Of a stretch of 64,000 bases of DNA, positions 45,971 through 52,494 are shown piece by piece (the first letter of the stretch is position 1; each line of letters begins with the position of its first letter). Both the position numbers and the translations under genes were made by a program. The notes under the pieces are model-generated. The model saw only the letters and a list, made by a program, of their open reading frames with translations, had not been told where the DNA came from and did not search any database. This stretch comes from Nocardioides palaemonis (GTDB lineage Bacteria; Actinomycetota; Actinomycetes; Propionibacteriales; Nocardioidaceae). The stretch lies in NCBI RefSeq assembly GCF_018275325.1, contig NZ_JAGVQR010000003.1, positions 496,001 to 560,000 on the forward strand, in the 5' to 3' direction.

Positions 45971-46393
45971 ATGCCGCCCGCCGCCGACCGGACGTCCACC
46001 GCCGACCACGTGTGGCTCGTCGAGGAGCGGGAGTACGCCCGGCACGAGGCGCGGCGCGGCCGGAGGCACGCCTACGAGCGCCTCGACCCCGGCCGGACCG
46101 CACTCGTCGTGGTCGACCTGGTGCCGTTCTTCGTGCGCGAGTCGGCCTACGTCCGCGGCATCGTGCCGCGCGTCAACGCGTTGGCGGCCGCGACCCTGTT
46201 GGTCGAGGAGGTCGCGCCACTCGCTGGTCGAGGAGGGACGAAGTCCCGTCACGAGACCCGCCCACCCTGTTGGTCGAGGAGGTCGCGCAGCGACCGTCAC
46301 GAGACCCGCCCACCCCGGGTCGCCGGGCTGTCCACAGATCCCCGTCCGACCGTGGCCGAGTGTCGGTGCCCGCCGATACAATCGAACACATGA
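45971..46393 (+). pseudogene. Truncated isochorismatase-like cysteine hydrolase
   Basis: The first 76 residues match the N-terminus of an isochorismatase-fold cysteine hydrolase (H-V-W-L-V-E-E-R-E-Y-A-R-H-E, then D-P-G-R-T-A-L-V-V-V-D-L-V-P-F-F-V, including the catalytic Asp). Family members are about 200 residues; here, from position 46199, the frame enters repeat DNA and continues through meaningless repeat-coded residues to a TGA that overlaps the ATG of the DUF222-HNH gene. The catalytic Cys region is absent and no remnant is seen downstream. It was evidently truncated when the repeat/HNH DNA arrived. Confidence 0.8.
46199..46315. repeat. Three copies of a hairpin-bearing dispersed repeat
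   Basis: A partial copy at 46199-46216 and full copies at 46225-46258 and 46271-46306 share TGGTCGAGGAG and GTCACGAGACC ends around interchangeable hairpin centres: GGGAC-GAA-GTCCC in one and GGTCGC-GCA-GCGACC in the other. The two full copies also share the downstream CGCCCACCC. This is the layout of REP-type mobile palindromes. Confidence 0.85.
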
Positions 46394-46397
46394 GCGA
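46382..46397 (+). promoter_or_regulatory. Degenerate SOS (LexA) box overlapping the HNH start codon
   Basis: TCGAAC-ACAT-GAGCGA matches 10 of 12 conserved positions of the mycobacterial SOS box TCGAAC-N4-GTTCGA. The ATG of the DUF222-HNH gene falls inside it. Several 13E12-family genes in M. tuberculosis are LexA-regulated, which supports the call; the right half-site is imperfect. Confidence 0.45.
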
Positions 46398-48063
46398 GAC
46401 GCTGGCAGCACCCGAGGAAGAGGTCACCGTCGACGACCTCGACGCCTCGACGCTGCTCGCCTCGATCCGCGACTCCCGCCGCCACGAGCACGCCGAAGCC
46501 GCCCGACAGCTCGCCCTCGCCGCCCGCTGGGCCGACCTCCACCCACCCGAGTCGATCCACCACGCCGCCACCTTCACCAGCTCCGGCGCCGGCACCGAGC
46601 AGAGCGAACCCATCGCCGGCGACGGCTGCCCCCTCGTCGCCGAGTTCTGCATCCCCGAGCTCGGCGCCGTCCTCGGCATCTCCACGACCGCCGCCAAGCG
46701 GCTCATCGGACAGGCCCTCGAGCTGCGCCACCGACTCCCCCGCCTCTGGGCACTCGTCCACGCCGGCCACGTCCCCGCCTGGCGTGCCCGCATGGTCGCC
46801 GAGACCACCATCCACGCCGTCCCCACCCTCACCCGCGAGGCCGCCGGGTGGGTCGACACCCAGGTCGCGGCCGTCGCCGGGAAACTCGGCACCGCCCAGC
46901 TCGACCGCCTCGTCGCCGAGGCCATCAAGCGTCACGACCTCGACCCGGCGTCTCGACCCGACACCGCCCACGGCGAGGACGACGCCGACTTCGCGGCCGA
47001 CCGCCACCTCGCCACCGACGCCCGCCACGCCACCATCGACTCCCGCCACCTCCACTACGACGGCCTCATGCGCATGGAGGCGATGCTCGACCTCGCCGAC
47101 GCCCTCGACCTCGATCAAGCCCTCGCCCACCGCGCCGAGGTGTTCAAGGCCCTCGGCTCCACCGCACCCCTCGACGCCCGACGCGCCGCCGCGCTCGGCG
47201 ACCTCGCCCGCACCCAGACCGCCCTCGACCTCCACCACCAGAGCCAGGCCACCGGCCGGCCCCCACAGCCCGAGCAGTCCCAGAACCAGCCGGCCCAGCC
47301 CGAGCCGACCGAGCACACCGAGCAGCCCGAGCAGCCCGAGCAGCGCGAGCAGCCCGAGTCGACCCAGCATGAGCCCACCGAGCCGGCGAGCGACGACCTC
47401 CCCGCCGCGCGTGAGGTCGTCCTCCACGTCCACCTCGACGCCCACCTGCTCACCGACGACACCGGCCAGGTCGTCGAGACCGTGTTCGGCCCCACCGCGA
47501 GGCTCGACAACCGCCAGCGGCTCGCGCTGCTCGAGCAGGTCCAGACCTGGTGCGCGACCTCGCGCACCAAGGTGACCATCCGTCCCGTCATCGACCTCGA
47601 CGCCGAGCTCACCAGCCCCGGCTACCCCGTCCCCGACCGGATCCGCGAACAAGTCGTCCTCCGCGACCGCACCTGCGTCTTCCCCTGGTGCACCCGCCCC
47701 GCCCGGGCCTGCGACATCGACCACGTGATCCCGTACGACCACGACGCTGCAGCCGACGGGGATGCCGACGGCCGACCACAGCCCGGACCGACAGCCACCT
47801 CCAACCTCGCCGCCCTCTGCAGGTCACACCACCGCCTCAAGACCCACACCCTCTGGCGCTATGAGCACCTGCGCCCCGGCGTCTTCGAGTGGACCAGCCC
47901 CCACGGCCACCACTACCTCCGCGACCACCACGGCACCACCGCCCTCGACCCACCCGCGGTGACGATCGGGCCACCAGGTCTCGTGACGGGACTTCGTCCC
48001 TCCTCGACCAACGAGCACGACGAGCCCGGCGAGCCCAGCGAGCCCAGCGACAGCCGACCATGA
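46390..48063 (+). CDS. DUF222 / HNH endonuclease (13E12 repeat family)
   Basis: This 557-residue protein has an N-terminal DUF222 domain (residues about 10-330) and a C-terminal HNH nuclease near residue 430-490 (R-T-C-V-F-P-W-C, C-D-I-D-H-V-I-P-Y, L-A-A-L-C-R-S-H-H-R-L-K). Between them is a low-complexity Pro/Glu/Gln segment with repeated E-Q-P units. Its ATG overlaps the end of the truncated hydrolase frame. The final 30 residues are encoded by a 34-bp repeat that is the exact inverted copy of one upstream, so the gene is bounded by inverted repeats. Members are multicopy in actinobacterial genomes and probably mobile; the DNA target is unknown. Confidence 0.9.
   Translation: MSETLAAPEEEVTVDDLDASTLLASIRDSRRHEHAEAARQLALAARWADLHPPESIHHAATFTSSGAGTEQSEPIAGDGCPLVAEFCIPELGAVLGISTTAAKRLIGQALELRHRLPRLWALVHAGHVPAWRARMVAETTIHAVPTLTREAAGWVDTQVAAVAGKLGTAQLDRLVAEAIKRHDLDPASRPDTAHGEDDADFAADRHLATDARHATIDSRHLHYDGLMRMEAMLDLADALDLDQALAHRAEVFKALGSTAPLDARRAAALGDLARTQTALDLHHQSQATGRPPQPEQSQNQPAQPEPTEHTEQPEQPEQREQPESTQHEPTEPASDDLPAAREVVLHVHLDAHLLTDDTGQVVETVFGPTARLDNRQRLALLEQVQTWCATSRTKVTIRPVIDLDAELTSPGYPVPDRIREQVVLRDRTCVFPWCTRPARACDIDHVIPYDHDAAADGDADGRPQPGPTATSNLAALCRSHHRLKTHTLWRYEHLRPGVFEWTSPHGHHYLRDHHGTTALDPPAVTIGPPGLVTGLRPSSTNEHDEPGEPSEPSDSRP
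47977..48010. repeat. Right copy of the 34-bp inverted repeat
   Basis: This 34-bp segment is the perfect reverse complement of 46225-46258, including the GGGAC-TTC-GTCCC hairpin core. It lies within the last codons of the DUF222-HNH gene, so the two copies bracket the gene over 1.8 kb. Confidence 0.9.
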
Positions 48064-48103
48064 CCCCGCCCCACACCCCGCCACCCACCCGGTAGCGGGG
48101 TCA
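48061..48103. terminator. Bidirectional inverted repeat containing both stop codons
   Basis: TGACCCCGC at 48061-48069 pairs perfectly with GCGGGGTCA at 48095-48103. The first TGA is the stop of the HNH gene; the last TCA is the stop (on the minus strand) of the hydrolase gene. The 25-nt C-rich loop makes it a moderate terminator. Confidence 0.6.
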
Positions 48104-48766
48104 GCGGGCTGTCGCGAGGAAGTCCGCGACGGCGTCCTCGAAGCCGGGGAGGTCCTGCGGCCGGTGGCGGGCACCGGGCAGCACCACGTGGCGCGCACCC
48201 GACTGCGCGAGCCGGGACGCGATCACCTCGTACTCCTCGTTCCACGCCCCCGTGACCACCAGGGTCGGGACGTCGGCCAGTACGTCCGCGTCGAGGCCGT
48301 GGCCCCAGGGCGGCTCCATCGCGGCGAAGCGCTCTGCGACCGGTCGGTCCTCCGCCCACGTGCCGGGGGTCGCGTCCCGTCCCATCATCATCGGCGCGAA
48401 GACCTGCCAGAAGCCGTGGAGGTCGCCGTCAGCGGCGCGGGCACGGGCGGCCTCCATCGGCCCCACGTGCGCCTCGATCGCCGCGTCCCCGCGGGCCACG
48501 TCGTAGAGCGCCGGCTCCACCAGCACGTGCGGCACCGCCGGAAGGGATCCCGCCGCGTGCGCCAGCGCGACCGCCACCGCGCCGAGCGAGTGGGACACCA
48601 CGACACCCACGTCGTCGGGGCACCCCGCGGCCAACCGCGCCGCCTTGTCGGCCATCCGGGCGACCGAGCCGTGGTCGGCGAAGACGGCCCGCGCCCCATC
48701 CTGCTCGGGCCACGCCGCTCGACCTGAGCGGCCGGCGCCGTGCACGTAGTACCTCACCCACCGCAC
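48101..48766 (-). CDS. Alpha/beta hydrolase
   Basis: This 221-residue protein has the alpha/beta-hydrolase layout: an early H-G-A-G-R oxyanion-like turn, then V-V-S-H-S-L-G-A-V near residue 58 as the nucleophile elbow (here S-H-S-L-G, with Ser between His and Leu). D-V-L-A-D-V-P-T-L-V-V-T-G-A-W-N-E-E-Y near residue 165 likely supplies the acid, and G-A-R-H-R-P the catalytic His. The GTG at 48766 begins M-R-W-V-R-Y-Y-V-H-G; a second GTG three codons later is equally plausible. The substrate is not predictable. It converges on the HNH gene. Confidence 0.83.
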   Translation of the reverse strand: MRWVRYYVHGAGRSGRAAWPEQDGARAVFADHGSVARMADKAARLAAGCPDDVGVVVSHSLGAVAVALAHAAGSLPAVPHVLVEPALYDVARGDAAIEAHVGPMEAARARAADGDLHGFWQVFAPMMMGRDATPGTWAEDRPVAERFAAMEPPWGHGLDADVLADVPTLVVTGAWNEEYEVIASRLAQSGARHVVLPGARHRPQDLPGFEDAVADFLATAR

Positions 48767-48792
48767 CGTAGCCGCGCACTAGCGTCCCCTCC

Positions 48793-49131
48793 ATGACCTC
48801 CTTCGTGAAGTCCCTGACCTTCGACTGCCACGACCCGCTGGCCGTCGCCGCCTTCTGGGCGGCCGCCCTCGGATCCGACGTCGACGAGGACAGCACGCCC
48901 GACCGGGCGTGGGTCGAGCCGGCCGGGTGGGGCGGACCGAGCATCTGGTTCCAGCGCGTCCCGGAGGGCAAGCAGGCGAAGAACCGCCAGCACCTCGACC
49001 TGCGCGCCATGGGTCCGGTCTCCGACGAGCGGGCGCGACTCGAAGGGCTCGGAGCGCGCGTGCTCGACGATCGCGGCGACCTCGTGGTGATGGCCGACCC
49101 CGAGGGCAACGAGTTCTGCCTGGAGGCCTGA
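48793..49131 (+). CDS. VOC-superfamily (glyoxalase-like) protein
   Basis: This 112-residue protein has the vicinal-oxygen-chelate fold of Glyoxalase_6: S-L-T-F-D-C-H-D-P-L-A-V-A-A-F-W-A-A-A-L-G at the start, then W-F-Q-R-V-P-E-G-K and K-N-R-Q-H-L-D-L, and a final D-P-E-G-N-E-F-C-L. These small proteins chelate a metal and act as lyases, dioxygenases or resistance proteins, often as dimers. ATG at 48793. It lies 2 bp before the HIT gene and is probably co-transcribed with it. Function unassigned. Confidence 0.88.
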   Translation: MTSFVKSLTFDCHDPLAVAAFWAAALGSDVDEDSTPDRAWVEPAGWGGPSIWFQRVPEGKQAKNRQHLDLRAMGPVSDERARLEGLGARVLDDRGDLVVMADPEGNEFCLEA

Positions 49132-49133
49132 CA

Positions 49134-49478
49134 GTGGACACCTACACGGGCAACGACTTCTACTGCGACGTGGCGATCCCCCGAGTCGTGCCACTCGACG
49201 TGGTCCACGAGGACGAGCTGGTGCTGGCCTATCACCACACCCGGCCGTTCTGGCCGGTCCACCTGGTCGTGGTCCCGAAGCGACACATCGCCTCGCTGAC
49301 GTCAGTGACGACCCACGACGAGTCCGACGTACGGGCCGTGCTCGAGGTCGTCCAGCACGTGGCGGCCAGTGTCGAGCGGGACCGCGGTGCGGCCGCGGTG
49401 CTCACCAACCTCGGGACCTACCAGGACTCCAAGCACCTGCACGTGCACGTCAGCTCGGGTCCGCCGCTGCGCCCCTGA
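49134..49478 (+). CDS. HIT family hydrolase
   Basis: From a GTG at 49134 this encodes 114 residues. The C-terminal histidine triad H-L-H-V-H-V at residues 101-106 is the defining motif, and the N-terminal nucleotide pocket has V-V-H-E-D-E-L-V-L-A-Y and H-L-V-V-V-P-K-R-H. HIT proteins hydrolyse nucleoside phosphoramidates or other nucleotide conjugates in the cytosol. It starts 2 bp after the VOC gene. The sequence is compact and complete for the family. Confidence 0.9.
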   Translation: MDTYTGNDFYCDVAIPRVVPLDVVHEDELVLAYHHTRPFWPVHLVVVPKRHIASLTSVTTHDESDVRAVLEVVQHVAASVERDRGAAAVLTNLGTYQDSKHLHVHVSSGPPLRP

Positions 49479-49512
49479 ACCGGTTGTCGGTCCCCCGCGG
49501 CACAGTGGGGGC

Positions 49513-50379
49513 ATGGACACCACCGCCGTGATGACCAGGCTGGTCGAGGTCATCGACGCCCACGACTGGGCGTCGTTGCCCGGCCTGCTCCACCCCGACT
49601 TCACCTGCCGCCTGGTCCACACCGGCGAGGTCTTCGACCGCGACGACTGGGTGGCGTTCAACGCCGACTACCCCGGCTTCCAGCGGATGCACCTCAAGGA
49701 CCTGGTGGTCGACGGCGGGCGCGGCGTGCTCCGGGCCACGGTCGTCGGGACCGACGGCAACGGCGACGACGAGCTGTTCGCCGTCGCGAGCTTCGCCGAG
49801 GTCCGCGACGGCCTGCTCGTCGAGCTCGTCGAGGTGTGGGCCGAGGTCGACCAAGACCCGCCACCCGGCACCCGCCTGCCCGGTCCGACCGAGCGGCTCC
49901 GCTTCCGCAGGATGACCGCCGACGACCTCGACGACGTCACTGCGATGCTCGTCGACTTCGACCCCTACCGCGGCGACCGACCGCCCAGCTCGGCGGCCGA
50001 CGCGCAGCGCTGGATCGAGTGGCAGGCGCGCAACTACGCCGACCACGGCTTCGGGCTGTGGGTGCTGGAGACCCACGACGGCCAGTTCGTCGGTGACTGC
50101 GGCCTCACCGTCCAGGACGTCGAGGGCACGCCCCACGTCGAGGTCGGCTACCACCTCGTCGAGCCGATGCGCGGCCGCGGCTACGCCACCGAGGCGGCCC
50201 GGGCCGTGCGCGACTGGGCCGCCGCCCACGGCGTCGACCACCTCGTCGCCCTCATCCGACCCGACAACGTCGCGAGCCAGGGCGTCGCCCGCAACCTCGA
50301 CATGGAGCTCGAGCGGACGGCACACGTCCACGGGGGCGACGCCCTGGTGTTCGGCACCAGGCTCGCCGCGGGGCGCTAG
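49513..50379 (+). CDS. SnoaL-like domain fused to a GNAT acetyltransferase
   Basis: This 288-residue two-domain protein starts at an ATG at 49513. Residues 1-120 match the SnoaL/NTF2-like fold (V-I-D-A-H-D-W-A-S-L-P-G-L-L-H-P-D-F-T, then R-M-H-L-K-D-L, F-A-E-V-R-D-G-L-L). Residues about 130-285 are a GNAT domain of the RimJ/RimL type (L-R-F-R-R-M-T-A-D-D-L-D-D-V, F-G-L-W-V-L-E-T, V-E-V-G-Y-H-L-V, M-R-G-R-G-Y-A-T-E-A-A-R-A). The SnoaL part may bind a small hydrophobic ligand that the GNAT part acetylates, but no substrate is known. This fusion is not one I recognise as standard. Confidence 0.8.
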   Translation: MDTTAVMTRLVEVIDAHDWASLPGLLHPDFTCRLVHTGEVFDRDDWVAFNADYPGFQRMHLKDLVVDGGRGVLRATVVGTDGNGDDELFAVASFAEVRDGLLVELVEVWAEVDQDPPPGTRLPGPTERLRFRRMTADDLDDVTAMLVDFDPYRGDRPPSSAADAQRWIEWQARNYADHGFGLWVLETHDGQFVGDCGLTVQDVEGTPHVEVGYHLVEPMRGRGYATEAARAVRDWAAAHGVDHLVALIRPDNVASQGVARNLDMELERTAHVHGGDALVFGTRLAAGR

Positions 50380-51407
50380 TCCTCGACCAGCCCGATCCGC
50401 AGGTACTCCGCGGCGTAGGTGCCGGTCAGCAGCAGCGACGCGTAGCGCGCGACCTCCGCGTCCGCGTCGGTCTCCAGCGTCTCCACGCGTACGCCGTGGC
50501 GCGCGGCCGCGGCCCGCAGAGTGCCGGCCTGCTCGCGCACCATCGGGTCGTCGGCGCCGTCGTCGAGGACCAGCAGCAGCGGCCGGAGCTCCGCGCCCTC
50601 CTCGGAGAACGGGTCGGCGAACAGGTCCTGGGGGCGGGTCGCCTCGATGACCGGGAGCAGGTGCTCGGCGTCGCCGGCGATCGCGGAGCGACCCGAGGTC
50701 CGGCGCAGCGACTCGGCGAGCCGGCGCGCGGCGCGGGCGGCGAGCACCGAGCCGCCCCACACGAGCGGGTTCGTGTCGGCCATCGCGATCGCGAGCATCT
50801 TCGCCGGGTTGACCGCGAGGTCGCGGTGCGGCGAGCAGCTGGTGGCGACCTCGTCGAGCGACGAGGCGACCGACTCGGCGTCGGCCCGCGGACCGAGGTG
50901 GACGTGGGCGAGGTAGTCCAGCACCACCACCGCCGTGGCCAGCTGGTCACCCGTGACGGTCGGGAGGACCGTGACGTGCCGCCCGGCCGCGTGCTCGCCG
51001 ACCAGCGACTTCTGCGGGCAGGCCACCACGACCTGGGCGCCGCGGCGCACCGCCTCGGCCACCGTCGACGCGGACCCGTGGTCGTTGCCCTCCGGCGCGA
51101 GCATCACCACCAGGTCGAGCGACCCCGCCCAGCCGGGCAGGCCCGGGTTGGGCCACGCCACGAACGGCACCGGGCACCACGGCTCGAGCACCGCGCGCAG
51201 CAGGCGTGAGTCCGGGCCGGCGGCGATCACCGCGCGCGGACGCGCCTCGTCACGGCCGCGGGCGATCAGCTCCGCGGTCGCGGTCGCCGCCTCGTGCGCC
51301 TCGCGCCGCACCCGCGCCCCGCTCTCGGCGAGCGTGCGCAGGCGCAGGTCGGCTGACTCGAGCGCCACCGCGTCGTCGAGCCGGGCCTCGTCGAACCAGG
51401 TCGCCAC
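50376..51407 (-). CDS. SIS-domain protein (phosphosugar isomerase-like, Rv3256c type)
   Basis: This 343-residue protein starts at a GTG at 51407 after GAGGAG. It contains SIS-type segments (A-G-P-D-S-R-L-L-R-A-V near residue 62, D-L-V-V-M-L-A-P-E-G-N-D-H-G-S, V-V-V-A-C-P-Q-K-S) and resembles the actinobacterial protein next to Trm112 and DUF3499 that is annotated as a bifunctional phosphoglucose/phosphomannose isomerase-like or TobH-like protein. The usual neighbour manB (phosphomannomutase) is absent here. Whether it keeps isomerase activity is uncertain. It overlaps the upstream convergent gene by 4 bp. Confidence 0.75.
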   Translation of the reverse strand: MATWFDEARLDDAVALESADLRLRTLAESGARVRREAHEAATATAELIARGRDEARPRAVIAAGPDSRLLRAVLEPWCPVPFVAWPNPGLPGWAGSLDLVVMLAPEGNDHGSASTVAEAVRRGAQVVVACPQKSLVGEHAAGRHVTVLPTVTGDQLATAVVVLDYLAHVHLGPRADAESVASSLDEVATSCSPHRDLAVNPAKMLAIAMADTNPLVWGGSVLAARAARRLAESLRRTSGRSAIAGDAEHLLPVIEATRPQDLFADPFSEEGAELRPLLLVLDDGADDPMVREQAGTLRAAAARHGVRVETLETDADAEVARYASLLLTGTYAAEYLRIGLVED

Positions 51408-51438
51408 GGCGAGCTCCTCCCCTGTCGTCGGCCTGTCG

Positions 51439-51615
51439 TCAGGCGGGCTTGCGGGCCTCGTCGACCAGCAGCACCGGGATGTCGTCGCGCACCGGGTACG
51501 CGTTGCCGCACCCCTGGCAGACCAGCTCGTCGGCCCCGTCGAGGGAGGCCGCGACCAGCTCGCCGTGGCAGGCCGGGCAGACGATGATGCTCAACAGCTG
51601 CGGGTCGATGTTCAC
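51439..51615 (-). CDS. Trm112-family zinc-ribbon protein
   Basis: This 58-residue protein starts at a GTG at 51615. Two C-x-x-C pairs (C-P-A-C and C-Q-G-C) form a zinc ribbon, with Y-P-V-R-D-D-I-P-V-L-L near the C-terminus, the standard Trm112/YcaR pattern. Eukaryotic Trm112 activates methyltransferases; the bacterial role is unproven. It sits between DUF3499 and the SIS gene, as in mycobacteria. Confidence 0.92.
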   Translation of the reverse strand: MNIDPQLLSIIVCPACHGELVAASLDGADELVCQGCGNAYPVRDDIPVLLVDEARKPA

Positions 51616-51629
51616 GTCCCGGATCCTAG

Positions 51630-51998
51630 TCAGTCGGTCGGGGTGAGCACCCGCAGGTGGCCGCGCTTCGCGCCCCGGGTGGGGTCGTCGGTCGAGTGCA
51701 GCGGCACCGCCGCCTGCGTCGGGGCCGGTCGCGCGGCCTCGCGGACCGCGTCGGCGAGGGCCAGCAGGTCGTCGCTGCTCGGGCCCGGCGCCTTCTGGTC
51801 GGACGCCAGGCGCAGCACCTCCCAGCCGCGCGGGGCGGACAGCCGCTCGCTGTGCACGTCGCACAGGTCGTAGGCGTGCGGCTCGGCGTAGGTCGCGAGC
51901 GGACCGAGGACGGCGGTCTGGTCGGCGTAGACGTAGGTCAGCGTGTTGACCGCGGGACGGCCACACGCCGTTCGCGAACAACGACGGGCAAGGCTCAC
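51630..51998 (-). CDS. DUF3499 protein (Rv3258c-like)
   Basis: From a GTG at 51998 this encodes 122 residues, starting S-L-A-R-R-C-S-R-T-A-C-G-R-P-A-V. Conserved cysteines (C-S-R-T-A-C and C-D-V-H) and T-Y-V-Y-A-D-Q-T-A-V-L-G-P-L mark DUF3499, an actinobacterial family found beside whiB2 and the metallopeptidase gene. The cysteines suggest zinc binding. Function is unknown. Confidence 0.9.
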   Translation of the reverse strand: MSLARRCSRTACGRPAVNTLTYVYADQTAVLGPLATYAEPHAYDLCDVHSERLSAPRGWEVLRLASDQKAPGPSSDDLLALADAVREAARPAPTQAAVPLHSTDDPTRGAKRGHLRVLTPTD

Positions 51999-52047
51999 GG
52001 CCCCGACGCTACCCGCCGCACGCACGCGCGCCGCTTAGGCTCGCGGC

Positions 52048-52494
52048 GTGGACGACGTGAGCACCGCCGCAGAGGGACAGCGCCGACGCACCCGCGACCG
52101 GCGCGGGCGCGGGATGCGCGGCCCGGGCGTCCTGCCCGAGCGCCCCGGAACCCCGGCGCTCCGGACGGCGCGTCAGCGCTTCGACCAGCTCGTGCTCGAC
52201 GTGGTCGCCCCGCTCGACGAGCGGTGGCAGCGCCACCTCGGCCTCGTCGAGTACGCCGTCGAGGACACGCCGATGCTCCCCGACGACTGGGGCGACGAGA
52301 CCGTCCCGCTGTCGTCGCTGGTGCGCGGCAAGGGCACCGGACCGACCCGCCTGGTGGTGTTCCGGCGGCCGATCGAGCACCGGGCGACGACCCACGACGA
52401 GCTGCGGGCGATGGTGCACCTCGTCGTCGTCGAGCAGCTCGCCGAGCTGCTGGACCTCACCCCCGGCGACATCGACGAGCGCTACGCCGACTAG
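52048..52494 (+). CDS. Metallopeptidase-family protein (Rv3259-like), HExxH not conserved
   Basis: This 148-residue protein starts at a GTG at 52048. Residues 40-148 match the short metallopeptidase family that sits next to DUF3499 (F-D-Q-L-V-L-D-V-V-A-P-L, V-V-F-R-R-P-I-E-H-R-A). At the position of the zinc motif H-E-x-x-H, however, it reads H-L-V-V-V-E-Q, so neither catalytic Glu nor second His is in place; activity as a zinc protease is doubtful. The loss may be shared by close relatives. It is divergent from DUF3499. Confidence 0.72.
   Translation: MDDVSTAAEGQRRRTRDRRGRGMRGPGVLPERPGTPALRTARQRFDQLVLDVVAPLDERWQRHLGLVEYAVEDTPMLPDDWGDETVPLSSLVRGKGTGPTRLVVFRRPIEHRATTHDELRAMVHLVVVEQLAELLDLTPGDIDERYAD

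Noticed and set aside
46199..46315. CRISPR array
   Set aside because: Only two full repeats with variable palindromic centres, no uniform spacers and no cas genes; fits a REP-like family.
47270..47400. Tandem-repeat hotspot in the HNH gene
   Set aside because: The E-Q-P repeats are a low-complexity linker in frame between DUF222 and HNH domains, common in this family.
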